Origin: UBA4416 sp043718985
Lineage (GTDB): Bacteria > Bacteroidota > Bacteroidia > B-17B0 > Aurantibacillaceae
Assembly: GCA_043718985.1 (NCBI GenBank)
Contig: JAYSUQ010000234.1
Span: 1-29,159, forward strand
DNA: 29,159 nt
Reading direction: 5' to 3'
The notes under the pieces were generated by a model. The model was not told where the DNA came from and made no database searches. It saw nothing but the letters and a program-made list of their open reading frames with translations. This document shows positions 1 to 6,641 of this stretch, one piece after another. A program made the translations under genes and the position numbers. Position 1 is the first letter of the stretch, and each line of letters starts with the position of its first letter.

Positions 1-98
1 AGGGTAAGCTACTTTCATCGCACCGCTACAACCATCTACCCTTGCTATGTTCCCATCCTGGGGGATTTGACAGGAGCTGGTCGTGAAAGACTTACCCG
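1..98 (-). ncRNA. ffs: Signal recognition particle RNA (4.5S-like, small bacterial type)
   Basis: Read on the minus strand this is the RNA that binds Ffh and targets membrane and secreted proteins to the translocon. The apical domain is clear: CCC, CAGG, AUG, a GGAA tetraloop, CAU, AGCA, GGG, which reproduces the Ffh-binding symmetric loop (CAGG/AGCA) and the GNRA loop of domain IV. The ends pair as well: cttaccc at 91-97 with gggtaag at 2-8. A Bacteroidota promoter ends about 5 bases before this 5' end. The 3' end lies at the window edge and a few bases may be missing. The identity rests on the conserved core, not on a covariance-model search. Confidence 0.88.
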
Positions 99-101
99 CC
101 A

Positions 102-130
102 CAAAAGTATAAAAATATTTTGTATATCAA
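102..130 (-). promoter_or_regulatory. Promoter of the SRP RNA gene (Bacteroidota type)
   Basis: On the minus strand there is a -33 TTG (128-130), an 18-base spacer and a perfect -7 element TACTTTTG (109-102), matching the Bacteroidota consensus TTG-N17-20-TANNTTTG. The predicted start at about 97 coincides with the 5' base of the closing stem of the SRP RNA, which supports both calls. Confidence 0.7.
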
Positions 131-136
131 TCATAT

Positions 137-167
137 TTTGATAAAAATGATTTGTTAACTATATTTA
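137..167 (+). promoter_or_regulatory. Promoter of the GT2 glycosyltransferase gene
   Basis: TTTG at 137-140, 19-base spacer, TATATTTA at 160-167 (7 of 8 to TANNTTTG). Transcription would begin near 173, giving a leader of about 17 bases before the ATG at 190. It lies back-to-back with the SRP RNA promoter; the two -33 elements are only 6 bases apart, so the two polymerases may interfere. Confidence 0.5.
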
Positions 168-189
168 AACTCTTATTAGCCAAAACTAT

Positions 190-1149
190 ATGAATATTTC
201 AATTGTAATTCCATTATTTAACGAAGAAGAATCTTTGCTTGAATTACATGATTGGATTAAAAAAGTGATGGATACTCACAATTATTCTTACGAAATTATT
301 TTTGTTGATGATGGAAGTAAAGATAAATCGTGGCAAGTAATTGAAACATTAGCACAAAAAAACACATGCGTTAAAGCCTTACAATTTAGAAGGAATTACG
401 GCAAATCGCCTGGTTTATTTGTAGGGTTTGAGGCAGCGCAAGGCGACGTTGTAATTACGATGGATGCAGATTTGCAAGATAACCCCGAAGAGATACCTGA
501 GTTGTATGAGATGGTAACACATCAAAATTTTGATTTAGTAAGTGGTTGGAAACAAAAACGATTTGATAATGCACTAACTAAAAACATACCGTCTAAATTA
601 TATAATTGGACTAATCGCAAAATTAGCGGCATACAATTAAACGACATGAATTGTGGTTTAAAGGCATATAAAAAAGAAGTTGTAAAAAGCATTGAAGTAT
701 ATGGCGAAATGCATCGTTTTATACCCGTGTTGGCAAAAAATGCTGGTTTTACAAACATTGGCGAAAAAATTGTACAGCATCAGGCTCGTAAATATGGGGT
801 AAGTAAATTTGGTTGGGAGCGCTTTATTAACGGCTTTTTAGACTTATTAACGATAACTTTTTTATCAAAATTTGGTAAACGCCCAATGCATTTTTTTGGA
901 TTAATTGGCACCCTTATGTTTTTGGTTGGATTAACGGCTACACTTTACTTAGGCGCCGATAAATTATACCATGTAATTAATCATTTGCCTGCACGATTAT
1001 TAACACAGCGCCCATCGTTTTATATTGCATTAACAGCAATGATATTGGGAACAATGTTATTTTTAGCAGGTTTTATAGGCGAATTAGTTTTACGAAACTC
1101 GCCTGATAGAAATAATTATTTGCTTGCAAAAAAAATAAATCTGCACTAA
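190..1149 (+). CDS. Membrane-anchored family 2 glycosyltransferase (DPM1/GtrB-like)
   Basis: Likely transfers a sugar from a nucleotide donor to a polyprenyl phosphate at the cytoplasmic face of the inner membrane, as dolichol-phosphate mannose synthase and GtrB/ArnC-type enzymes do. The 319-residue protein starts with the GT-A nucleotide-binding segment (IVIPLFNEEES), then VDDGSKD near residue 40 and the metal-binding DADLQD near residue 93. Two C-terminal transmembrane segments (about residues 235-260 and 278-300) match the usual architecture. The size is normal for the family and the ATG sits about 17 bases downstream of a predicted transcription start. The gene after it, 16 bases downstream, is an unknown membrane protein probably on the same transcript. 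Sugar and acceptor cannot be read from sequence. Confidence 0.85.
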   Translation: MNISIVIPLFNEEESLLELHDWIKKVMDTHNYSYEIIFVDDGSKDKSWQVIETLAQKNTCVKALQFRRNYGKSPGLFVGFEAAQGDVVITMDADLQDNPEEIPELYEMVTHQNFDLVSGWKQKRFDNALTKNIPSKLYNWTNRKISGIQLNDMNCGLKAYKKEVVKSIEVYGEMHRFIPVLAKNAGFTNIGEKIVQHQARKYGVSKFGWERFINGFLDLLTITFLSKFGKRPMHFFGLIGTLMFLVGLTATLYLGADKLYHVINHLPARLLTQRPSFYIALTAMILGTMLFLAGFIGELVLRNSPDRNNYLLAKKINLH

Positions 1150-1165
1150 TTACACGCTAATTATA

Positions 1166-1759
1166 ATGCACGAGCAACCAGCCCGAAAGCCCCGAGTGCC
1201 TTTAAGTAAAGAAGAACTGTTTTATGTTATTGAAACCAAAAAACTAAAACAACAACAACAGCTTGTTTTTTTTAAAGCTTCGGTATTTTATAAAATAATT
1301 AATTGTTTAAATATAGCACTTGCTGCATTTTTATGTTATGCAACTTTAAGTATTTTGTTTTTTTGCACGTGGAGTACTGATGTTATTAAAGTAACAACGG
1401 CCAATTACGGCGATTATAATATCGAAACTCAAACTCGGCAAATAATAAACCTACAACTTACACTAGTTAACGAAAATAGTATTGAAATAAAACCAATTAA
1501 TTTATTAAAAGCACCAGCAAACAACACTGTTATTTTTGTAGGCAAAGATTATTTAATGGGTAAAATTATTAAAACAAAATTAGCAAACGAGCAATCCGTT
1601 TTTTGGTGCACCAAAACATATCCAATATTTACGGTGTGTTGTTTTGCATTAATAATGGGCTTTTTTATTTATTTAGCAAACAGGCACTTAACCTACAACG
1701 GCTTGCTAACTGCACTTGGCTTGTTTACGTTGGCTAGTTTGTATTTTTTAGGTGTATAG
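1166..1759 (+). CDS. Unrecognised membrane protein
   Basis: I do not recognise a family. The 197-residue protein has a basic N-terminus rich in Lys and Gln, one transmembrane segment at about residues 45-70, a polar region of roughly 75 residues probably outside the cytoplasm, and two further hydrophobic segments at about 148-170 and 178-196 that end almost at the C-terminus. It follows the GT2 gene by 16 bases in the same direction and so is probably co-transcribed with it; a role in the same glycolipid step is only inferred from position. Its last 26 bases overlap the 3' end of the convergent MATE gene. Confidence 0.6.
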   Translation: MHEQPARKPRVPLSKEELFYVIETKKLKQQQQLVFFKASVFYKIINCLNIALAAFLCYATLSILFFCTWSTDVIKVTTANYGDYNIETQTRQIINLQLTLVNENSIEIKPINLLKAPANNTVIFVGKDYLMGKIIKTKLANEQSVFWCTKTYPIFTVCCFALIMGFFIYLANRHLTYNGLLTALGLFTLASLYFLGV

Positions 1760-3125
1760 CTGTTTTAATTTTAAGTAGCATTTTAAGCCTTAAGTACAAA
1801 GCAATGGCAACAAACGCTAAGCCAATACTCAGTGCAAACCAAATACCATAAACATTAAAATGTAACACAAAACCAAACACATAACTTAATGGCAATGCAA
1901 TAAGCCAATATCCAATAAATGCAATAGTAGTTGGGTATTTATAATCTTCGAGGCCACGCAAAGCCCCTACGGCTACAACCTGAGTGCCATCAAATAACTG
2001 AAAAAAAGCAGCAAATAATAACAATTTAGATGTGATAGAAATTATTTGAGAATCGTTACTAAAAATAGTTGGTAACAATGTATTTAAACAAATAAAAATT
2101 ACTGCCATAAAGCCCATTGTTACTATAACAGCCTTATATGATGTTGTTACCGCAGCTTTTAAATTTACATAATCATCGGCATTATAAAACTTGCCAACTC
2201 GTATGGTAGTTGCACTGCTAATGCCACTAGCAAACATATAAGTAAATGCTGCCATGCTTAACGCAATACCGTGCGCATCTAAAGCTTCTTTGCCAAAAAC
2301 ACCCGACATTAAACCTGCAATAGCAAAGGCAGTTACTTCAAACGTAAATTGTAATGCCGATGATATACCATCTTTTAATAAAGGATAAATATAATTTGCG
2401 CTTAATTTAACTTGGTTATAATATTTTGCAAATGAGTTAACGCTTTTGTTTTTAAAAAGATAAAGTAAAAACCCAACCCCCATAAAAACACGTGCAATAA
2501 ATGTAGCCCAACACGAACCCATATAACCTAAACTTGGCATACCAAACTTGCCATAAATTAAAGCGTAGTTAAGTATAATATTTAAAACATTACCAATTAC
2601 ACTTATGTACATAGCTGCTTTTGTATTACCTAACCCCTCGGTGTATTGTTTGCACACAAAAAATAACGATACTGGAATAATAGATAATGTTAATACATTA
2701 AAAAATGGATAAGCCAATGCAACAACATCGGGTGGTTGTTGCATGTAGCCCAATAAAGACGACATAAAAAATAATACAATAAACAAAAACACACTAACAG
2801 CTATATTAATAAACAATGAATTTTTAAACAAAGCTGCTTTTTGTTTATCGTTACAATTGCTGTGTGCCTCGGTAATGGCTGGCGTTAAAACATAACTCAT
2901 ACCAATACTAAAAACGAGCAAAATCATAAATAAATTATTTGATAAAATACCTGCTGCTTGCTCGGTTTTACCTAATTTACCTAAAAAAATATTATCGACC
3001 ATGCTGGTAATAATATGCCCAATTTGCGTTAACACCAATGGTATTGATAGCGCAATAGTTTGTTTTAAATGATTATTTTTTTGGTTGATTTGCAAGGCTG
3101 TAAATTTAATATATTTGTAATGCAA
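1734..3125 (-). CDS. MATE family multidrug/toxin efflux transporter
   Basis: Inner-membrane antiporter that would export cationic drugs or metabolites using a Na+ or H+ gradient. The 463-residue protein is hydrophobic throughout with about 12 predicted transmembrane segments, and carries the family N-terminal signature (IPLVLTQIGHIITSMVDNIFLG) and the equivalent second-half segment. The reading frame has no ATG before the first helix. The upstream-most start is TTG at 3125; a second TTG at 3095 gives MQINQKNNHLKQTI..., closer to the usual N-terminus of the family, so the true start may be there. It converges with the preceding gene (26-base overlap) and diverges from hpt. Substrate unknown. 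Confidence 0.85.
   Translation of the reverse strand: MHYKYIKFTALQINQKNNHLKQTIALSIPLVLTQIGHIITSMVDNIFLGKLGKTEQAAGILSNNLFMILLVFSIGMSYVLTPAITEAHSNCNDKQKAALFKNSLFINIAVSVFLFIVLFFMSSLLGYMQQPPDVVALAYPFFNVLTLSIIPVSLFFVCKQYTEGLGNTKAAMYISVIGNVLNIILNYALIYGKFGMPSLGYMGSCWATFIARVFMGVGFLLYLFKNKSVNSFAKYYNQVKLSANYIYPLLKDGISSALQFTFEVTAFAIAGLMSGVFGKEALDAHGIALSMAAFTYMFASGISSATTIRVGKFYNADDYVNLKAAVTTSYKAVIVTMGFMAVIFICLNTLLPTIFSNDSQIISITSKLLLFAAFFQLFDGTQVVAVGALRGLEDYKYPTTIAFIGYWLIALPLSYVFGFVLHFNVYGIWFALSIGLAFVAIALYLRLKMLLKIKTAIHLKNTN
3089..3117 (+). promoter_or_regulatory. Candidate distal promoter of hpt
   Basis: TTTG at 3089-3092, 17-base spacer, perfect -7 element TATATTTG at 3110-3117. It lies inside the 5' end of the divergent MATE gene and would start transcription near 3123, about 90 bases before the hpt ATG. 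Confidence 0.45.
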
Positions 3126-3184
3126 AAAGCGCTATTTAATTAATAAAATCAGGTAAATACACTTTTTTAAAATTAAAATGTTAT

Positions 3185-3192
3185 TATATTTG
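3185..3192 (+). promoter_or_regulatory. Candidate proximal promoter (-7 element) of hpt
   Basis: Perfect TATATTTG. No TTG is evident at the -33 position. Transcription would begin near 3198, downstream of the ATG at 3178, which argues that hpt translation begins at the ATG at 3214. Confidence 0.4.
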
Positions 3193-3213
3193 TTGCTCAC
3201 ACAAAACATTACA

Positions 3214-3759
3214 ATGCAACGCGTTACATTAAAAGATAAAACATTTGTACCTTACATAACTTGCGACAAAATATTAGCAAGCGTTAAACAAGTAGCAACT
3301 AAAATTAATGCAGATTTGGCTGCCGATAACCCACTGTTTTTGGTAGTGCTTAATGGCTCGTTTATGTTTGCCGCCGATTTATTAAAAGAGGTAACAATTC
3401 CTTGCGAAATATCATTTATAAAACTTGCGTCGTACCACGGCACAACCAGCACAGGTACAGTTACCGAAATGATTGGTTTAACGGAAGATGTTGAAAACAG
3501 AACTGTTGTAATTGTTGAAGATATTGTAGATACAGGCGTAACCATTGAAAAATTAATGGCTTTATTAACTAAAAAACGTGTTAAACAAATTAAAATAGCC
3601 TCGTTTTTATTAAAGCCCGAAGCGTATAAAAAATCAACAAAAATAGATTATGTGGGCATAGAAATACCCAACGATTTTGTAATAGGATACGGCTTAGATT
3701 ACGATGGCTTAGGTCGTAATTTAAAAGATGTTTATGTTTTAGATAAACAAATTGATTAG
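3214..3759 (+). CDS. hpt: Hypoxanthine phosphoribosyltransferase
   Basis: Purine salvage enzyme that joins hypoxanthine (and usually guanine) to PRPP to make IMP (GMP) in the cytoplasm. The type I PRTase PRPP loop is present as VVIVEDIVDTGVT, with the LNGSFMFAADL loop before it, SFIKLASYHG, and the C-terminal IPNDFVIGYGLDYD base-binding segment. At 181 residues the length is normal. An in-frame ATG lies 12 codons upstream at 3178, but those codons would add an atypical hydrophobic leader and overlap a -7 promoter element at 3185-3192, so I start at 3214. Upstream of adk, 54 bases apart, same strand; both serve purine nucleotide supply. Confidence 0.93.
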   Translation: MQRVTLKDKTFVPYITCDKILASVKQVATKINADLAADNPLFLVVLNGSFMFAADLLKEVTIPCEISFIKLASYHGTTSTGTVTEMIGLTEDVENRTVVIVEDIVDTGVTIEKLMALLTKKRVKQIKIASFLLKPEAYKKSTKIDYVGIEIPNDFVIGYGLDYDGLGRNLKDVYVLDKQID

Positions 3760-3813
3760 CAATAACGCATAAAAAATTAAATACTTTATTACTTATTAAT
3801 ATAAATTAAAAAC

Positions 3814-4914
3814 ATGTTAAACCTTGTATTATTTGGCCCTCCGGGAGCAGGAAAAGGAACTCAATCAGAAAAATTAATAACTAAATATGGCTTAGTTCAC
3901 CTATCTACAGGCGATATTTTGCGCAACGAAATTGCTAGAGGTACCATTTTAGGTATGGAGGCAAAGCAATTAATGGATAAAGGCGATTTAGTTGGAGATG
4001 ATATTGTAATAGGTATGATAGAAGCTAAATTAGATGCAACACCCGATGCTAATGGATTTATTTTTGACGGTTTTCCTCGCACGCAAAACCAGGCCATTGC
4101 ACTAGATGATTTGTTGCAAAAAAAAGGATCGCAAATTAGCGCCATGTTAGCATTAGATGTTGATAATGAAGAGTTAGTTAAGCGCCTTTTATTGCGCGGA
4201 AAGGCAAGCGGCAGGGCTGATGATGCGAATGAAGATATTATTAGAAATCGTGTTAACGAATACAATAATAAAACATTGCCTTTAAAAAAATATTATTCAG
4301 AGTCGGCTAAATTTCACTCAATTAACGGTATAGGAACTATTGAAACCATTTTTGATGAAATATGCGATAGAATTATTTTTGTGAAAGCAGAAATAGAATT
4401 AACCATGTTAGAAAACGACATTGAACATTTAGATTTAACGATTAACGATTTTGAGGTTGCTACCGAAATATCGCCCGAGCTAAAAAAAGATATTGATGAG
4501 GTAAGAAATGCCGAAGAGAAATTGAAGGCTAAAAAGGCAAAAGCAATTGTTTCAAAAAAAACAGTTAAACCCTTGCCAATTGTTAAAAAAGCAGCGGCTA
4601 AAAAAATAGTTTCAAAAAAGACACAGCCTAAAAAAGCAATTAAAAAAATTGCTGTAAAAAAAGTTACCTCAAAAAAAAGCACAAAAAAAATTGCTGTAAA
4701 AAAAACAGCACTTAAAAAGATAGTTGTAAAAAAAGTAGTAAACAAAAAACCACTGCCTAAAAAAGCAATTAAAAAAAACGCAGTAAAAAAGCAACAGCCT
4801 AAAAAAGTAATTAAAAAAATTGCGTTTAAAAAAATAGTCAAAAAAAAAGCAACAAAAAACGCTAAGCCGACTAAAAAAATTGTTGCTAAAAAAATCATTA
4901 AAAAGAAAAAATAA
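3814..4914 (+). CDS. adk: Adenylate kinase with lysine-rich, histone H1-like C-terminal tail
   Basis: Catalyses ATP + AMP = 2 ADP. Residues 1-190 are a complete short-lid adenylate kinase: P-loop GPPGAGKGT (8-16), STGDILR (31-37), FDGFPRT (84-90), and the short LID with GRADD (133-137) and the conserved arginines after it. A typical enzyme ends here. This protein continues: residues 191-235 are an acidic, probably helical linker and residues 236-366 are a basic tail in which I count about 57 lysines in 131 positions. The tail contains near-copies of one 13-residue unit (QPKKAIKKIAVKK at 271, LPKKAIKKNAVKK at 314, QPKKVIKKIAFKK at 328). It resembles bacterial H1/AlgP-like DNA-binding tails. 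The frame is open throughout with a normal stop, so it is a real fusion unless a base error hides a stop in the A-runs. Confidence 0.93.
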   Translation: MLNLVLFGPPGAGKGTQSEKLITKYGLVHLSTGDILRNEIARGTILGMEAKQLMDKGDLVGDDIVIGMIEAKLDATPDANGFIFDGFPRTQNQAIALDDLLQKKGSQISAMLALDVDNEELVKRLLLRGKASGRADDANEDIIRNRVNEYNNKTLPLKKYYSESAKFHSINGIGTIETIFDEICDRIIFVKAEIELTMLENDIEHLDLTINDFEVATEISPELKKDIDEVRNAEEKLKAKKAKAIVSKKTVKPLPIVKKAAAKKIVSKKTQPKKAIKKIAVKKVTSKKSTKKIAVKKTALKKIVVKKVVNKKPLPKKAIKKNAVKKQQPKKVIKKIAFKKIVKKKATKNAKPTKKIVAKKIIKKKK

Positions 4915-4984
4915 CATCGAACTAATAAATTACTAAACAATGCAAAATAGCACTGTTAAATTTATAACTCATAACTCATAAATT

Positions 4985-5989
4985 GTGGATACAAATTTTG
5001 TTGATTACGTAAAAATATGTTGCCGTAGCGGTAAAGGTGGTAAAGGTTCAACGCATTTTCATAGAGATAAATTAACTGCATTTGGTGGGCCAGATGGCGG
5101 AGATGGTGGCCGTGGCGGACATATTATTTTGCGCGGTAACAAACAGTTTTGGACATTAATACATTTAAAATACCGTAAGCATATTATTGCGGTTGATGGT
5201 GGTGGTGGTGGTTCATCTCACAAAAGTGGAAAAGAAGGCGACGATCAAATTTTAGATGTGCCCTTAGGAACCATTTGCCGCGATGTTGAAACCAATGAAT
5301 TTATTTGCGAAATTACCGAAGAGGGGCAAGAGTTTATTATAGGTAAAGGTGGCCGTGGTGGTTTAGGTAACGCACATTTTAAAACACCAACTTTACAAAC
5401 ACCTCGTTTTTCGCAACCTGGCGAAGATGGTATAAACGATTGGAAAGTATTAGAATTAAAAGTGCTAGCCGATGTTGGCTTAGTAGGATTTCCAAATGCA
5501 GGCAAATCTACTTTACTATCTGTAGTATCGGCGGCTAAGCCCGAAATAGCAAATTACCCGTTTACAACATTGGTTCCTAACTTAGGCATTGTACCTTATC
5601 GCGATTATAAAAGTTTTGTAATGGCCGATATACCAGGTATTATTGAAGGTGCGAGTGAGGGTAAAGGTTTGGGCACTCGGTTTTTACGACACATTGAGCG
5701 TAACTCATCATTACTTTTTTTAGTTAGTTGCCAAAGCGATAACATTTACGAAGAGTATAAAGTATTATTAAACGAATTAAAACAATTTAACCCCGAGTTA
5801 CTTGATAAACAGCGCATTTTGGCCATATCTAAATGCGATACTATTGATGATGAATTAATAGATGATTTAGAAAAAGATTTAAAAAAACGAATGAAAGGTA
5901 AATTTAAAATTCCTTATATATTTTTTTCATCGCAAACGGGGCAAAATGTGCAGCAACTAAAAGATATGTTGTGGCAACAACTCAATTAA
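4985..5989 (+). CDS. obgE: Obg/CgtA family GTPase
   Basis: Essential GTPase that binds the large ribosomal subunit and links its assembly to (p)ppGpp. The glycine-rich Obg fold covers residues 1-158 (NFVDYVKI start, GGPDGGDGGRGG, GKGGRGGLGN). The G domain follows: G1 GFPNAGKST (168-176), switch I YPFTTLVPNLG (191-201), G3 DIPGIIEGA (215-223), G4 as SKCD (282-285) instead of the usual NKxD, and G5 SSQTG (315-319). Length 334 fits the family. The start is GTG at 4985: an in-frame TAA lies one codon upstream and the family N-terminus begins here. It lacks the C-terminal OCT domain, as is common. It follows adk by 70 bases. Confidence 0.94.
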   Translation: MDTNFVDYVKICCRSGKGGKGSTHFHRDKLTAFGGPDGGDGGRGGHIILRGNKQFWTLIHLKYRKHIIAVDGGGGGSSHKSGKEGDDQILDVPLGTICRDVETNEFICEITEEGQEFIIGKGGRGGLGNAHFKTPTLQTPRFSQPGEDGINDWKVLELKVLADVGLVGFPNAGKSTLLSVVSAAKPEIANYPFTTLVPNLGIVPYRDYKSFVMADIPGIIEGASEGKGLGTRFLRHIERNSSLLFLVSCQSDNIYEEYKVLLNELKQFNPELLDKQRILAISKCDTIDDELIDDLEKDLKKRMKGKFKIPYIFFSSQTGQNVQQLKDMLWQQLN

Positions 5990-6023
5990 TTTTTTAATAC
6001 AACTCAATCATAATACAAATTAG

Positions 6024-6584
6024 ATGTTTAAATTTATTTTTAAATTACGTGGCTGGAAAATAATGCACCAATTACCTGCCGATGTTAAAAAGTGTGTTAT
6101 TGTAGCAGCGCCACACACTAGCAACTGGGATTTTGTTTATGGCCTTGCAGCGATGCAACTCATGAATTTAAAAATGCGATTTACTATTAAAAAAGAATGG
6201 ATGCGCTTTCCGTTTAAAGGCATTATGAATTCCTTTGGCGCATTACCAATAGATAGAACAAAAAATACCGATGGCTCTAAAAAAGGAACAGTTGATGCCA
6301 TTGCCGAGCTATTTACAAAACATAAAGAGTTGCTTTTAATGATCCCTCCCGAAGGAACCCGTTCGCGCGTTGATAAGTGGAAAACCGGTTTTTATTATGT
6401 TGCTTTAAAAGCTAACGTACCATTAGCATTAGGTTATTTAGATTACGCTAAAAAAGAATGTGGTATTGATAAAATATTTTACCCAACTGGTAATTTTGCT
6501 GCTGACATGACAATAATTTGTGATTTTTATAAAAACATAAAAGGACAAAACCCGCAAAATTTTGCATTAGACACCTCGTTTTAA
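6024..6584 (+). CDS. Small PlsC-like lysophospholipid acyltransferase
   Basis: Member of the glycerol-3-phosphate/1-acylglycerol acyltransferase superfamily, expected to move a fatty acyl group onto a lipid at the cytoplasmic membrane. The HX4D catalytic motif is HTSNWD (31-36), the acyl-acceptor phosphate motif is PPEGTRSR (108-115) and the FGALPIDR segment (71-78) precedes it. At 186 residues it is shorter than E. coli PlsC and lacks an obvious N-terminal membrane helix, which fits the soluble-looking Bacteroidota subfamily. It follows obgE by 34 bases and may share its transcript. The acceptor (lysophosphatidate, ornithine lipid or other) cannot be told. Confidence 0.82.
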   Translation: MFKFIFKLRGWKIMHQLPADVKKCVIVAAPHTSNWDFVYGLAAMQLMNLKMRFTIKKEWMRFPFKGIMNSFGALPIDRTKNTDGSKKGTVDAIAELFTKHKELLLMIPPEGTRSRVDKWKTGFYYVALKANVPLALGYLDYAKKECGIDKIFYPTGNFAADMTIICDFYKNIKGQNPQNFALDTSF

Positions 6585-6641
6585 AAAAAGTTTATTAGTC
6601 CTTTTTTACAAGCCAAAGCCTAAAATTTTGTTATTTTTACA

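Noticed and set aside
3178..3213. Upstream ATG of hpt adding 12 residues
   Set aside because: The extra residues are not seen in the family and a perfect -7 promoter element lies inside them.
4314..4940. Long minus-strand frame (208 codons, Phe-rich) opposite adk
   Set aside because: It is the antisense of the poly-lysine tail: AAA-rich coding gives TTT-rich open frames on the other strand. No promoter or family match.
5977..6008. 10-base direct repeat acaactcaat between obgE and the acyltransferase gene
   Set aside because: Two copies only, one of them inside the end of obgE; likely chance in AT-rich DNA.
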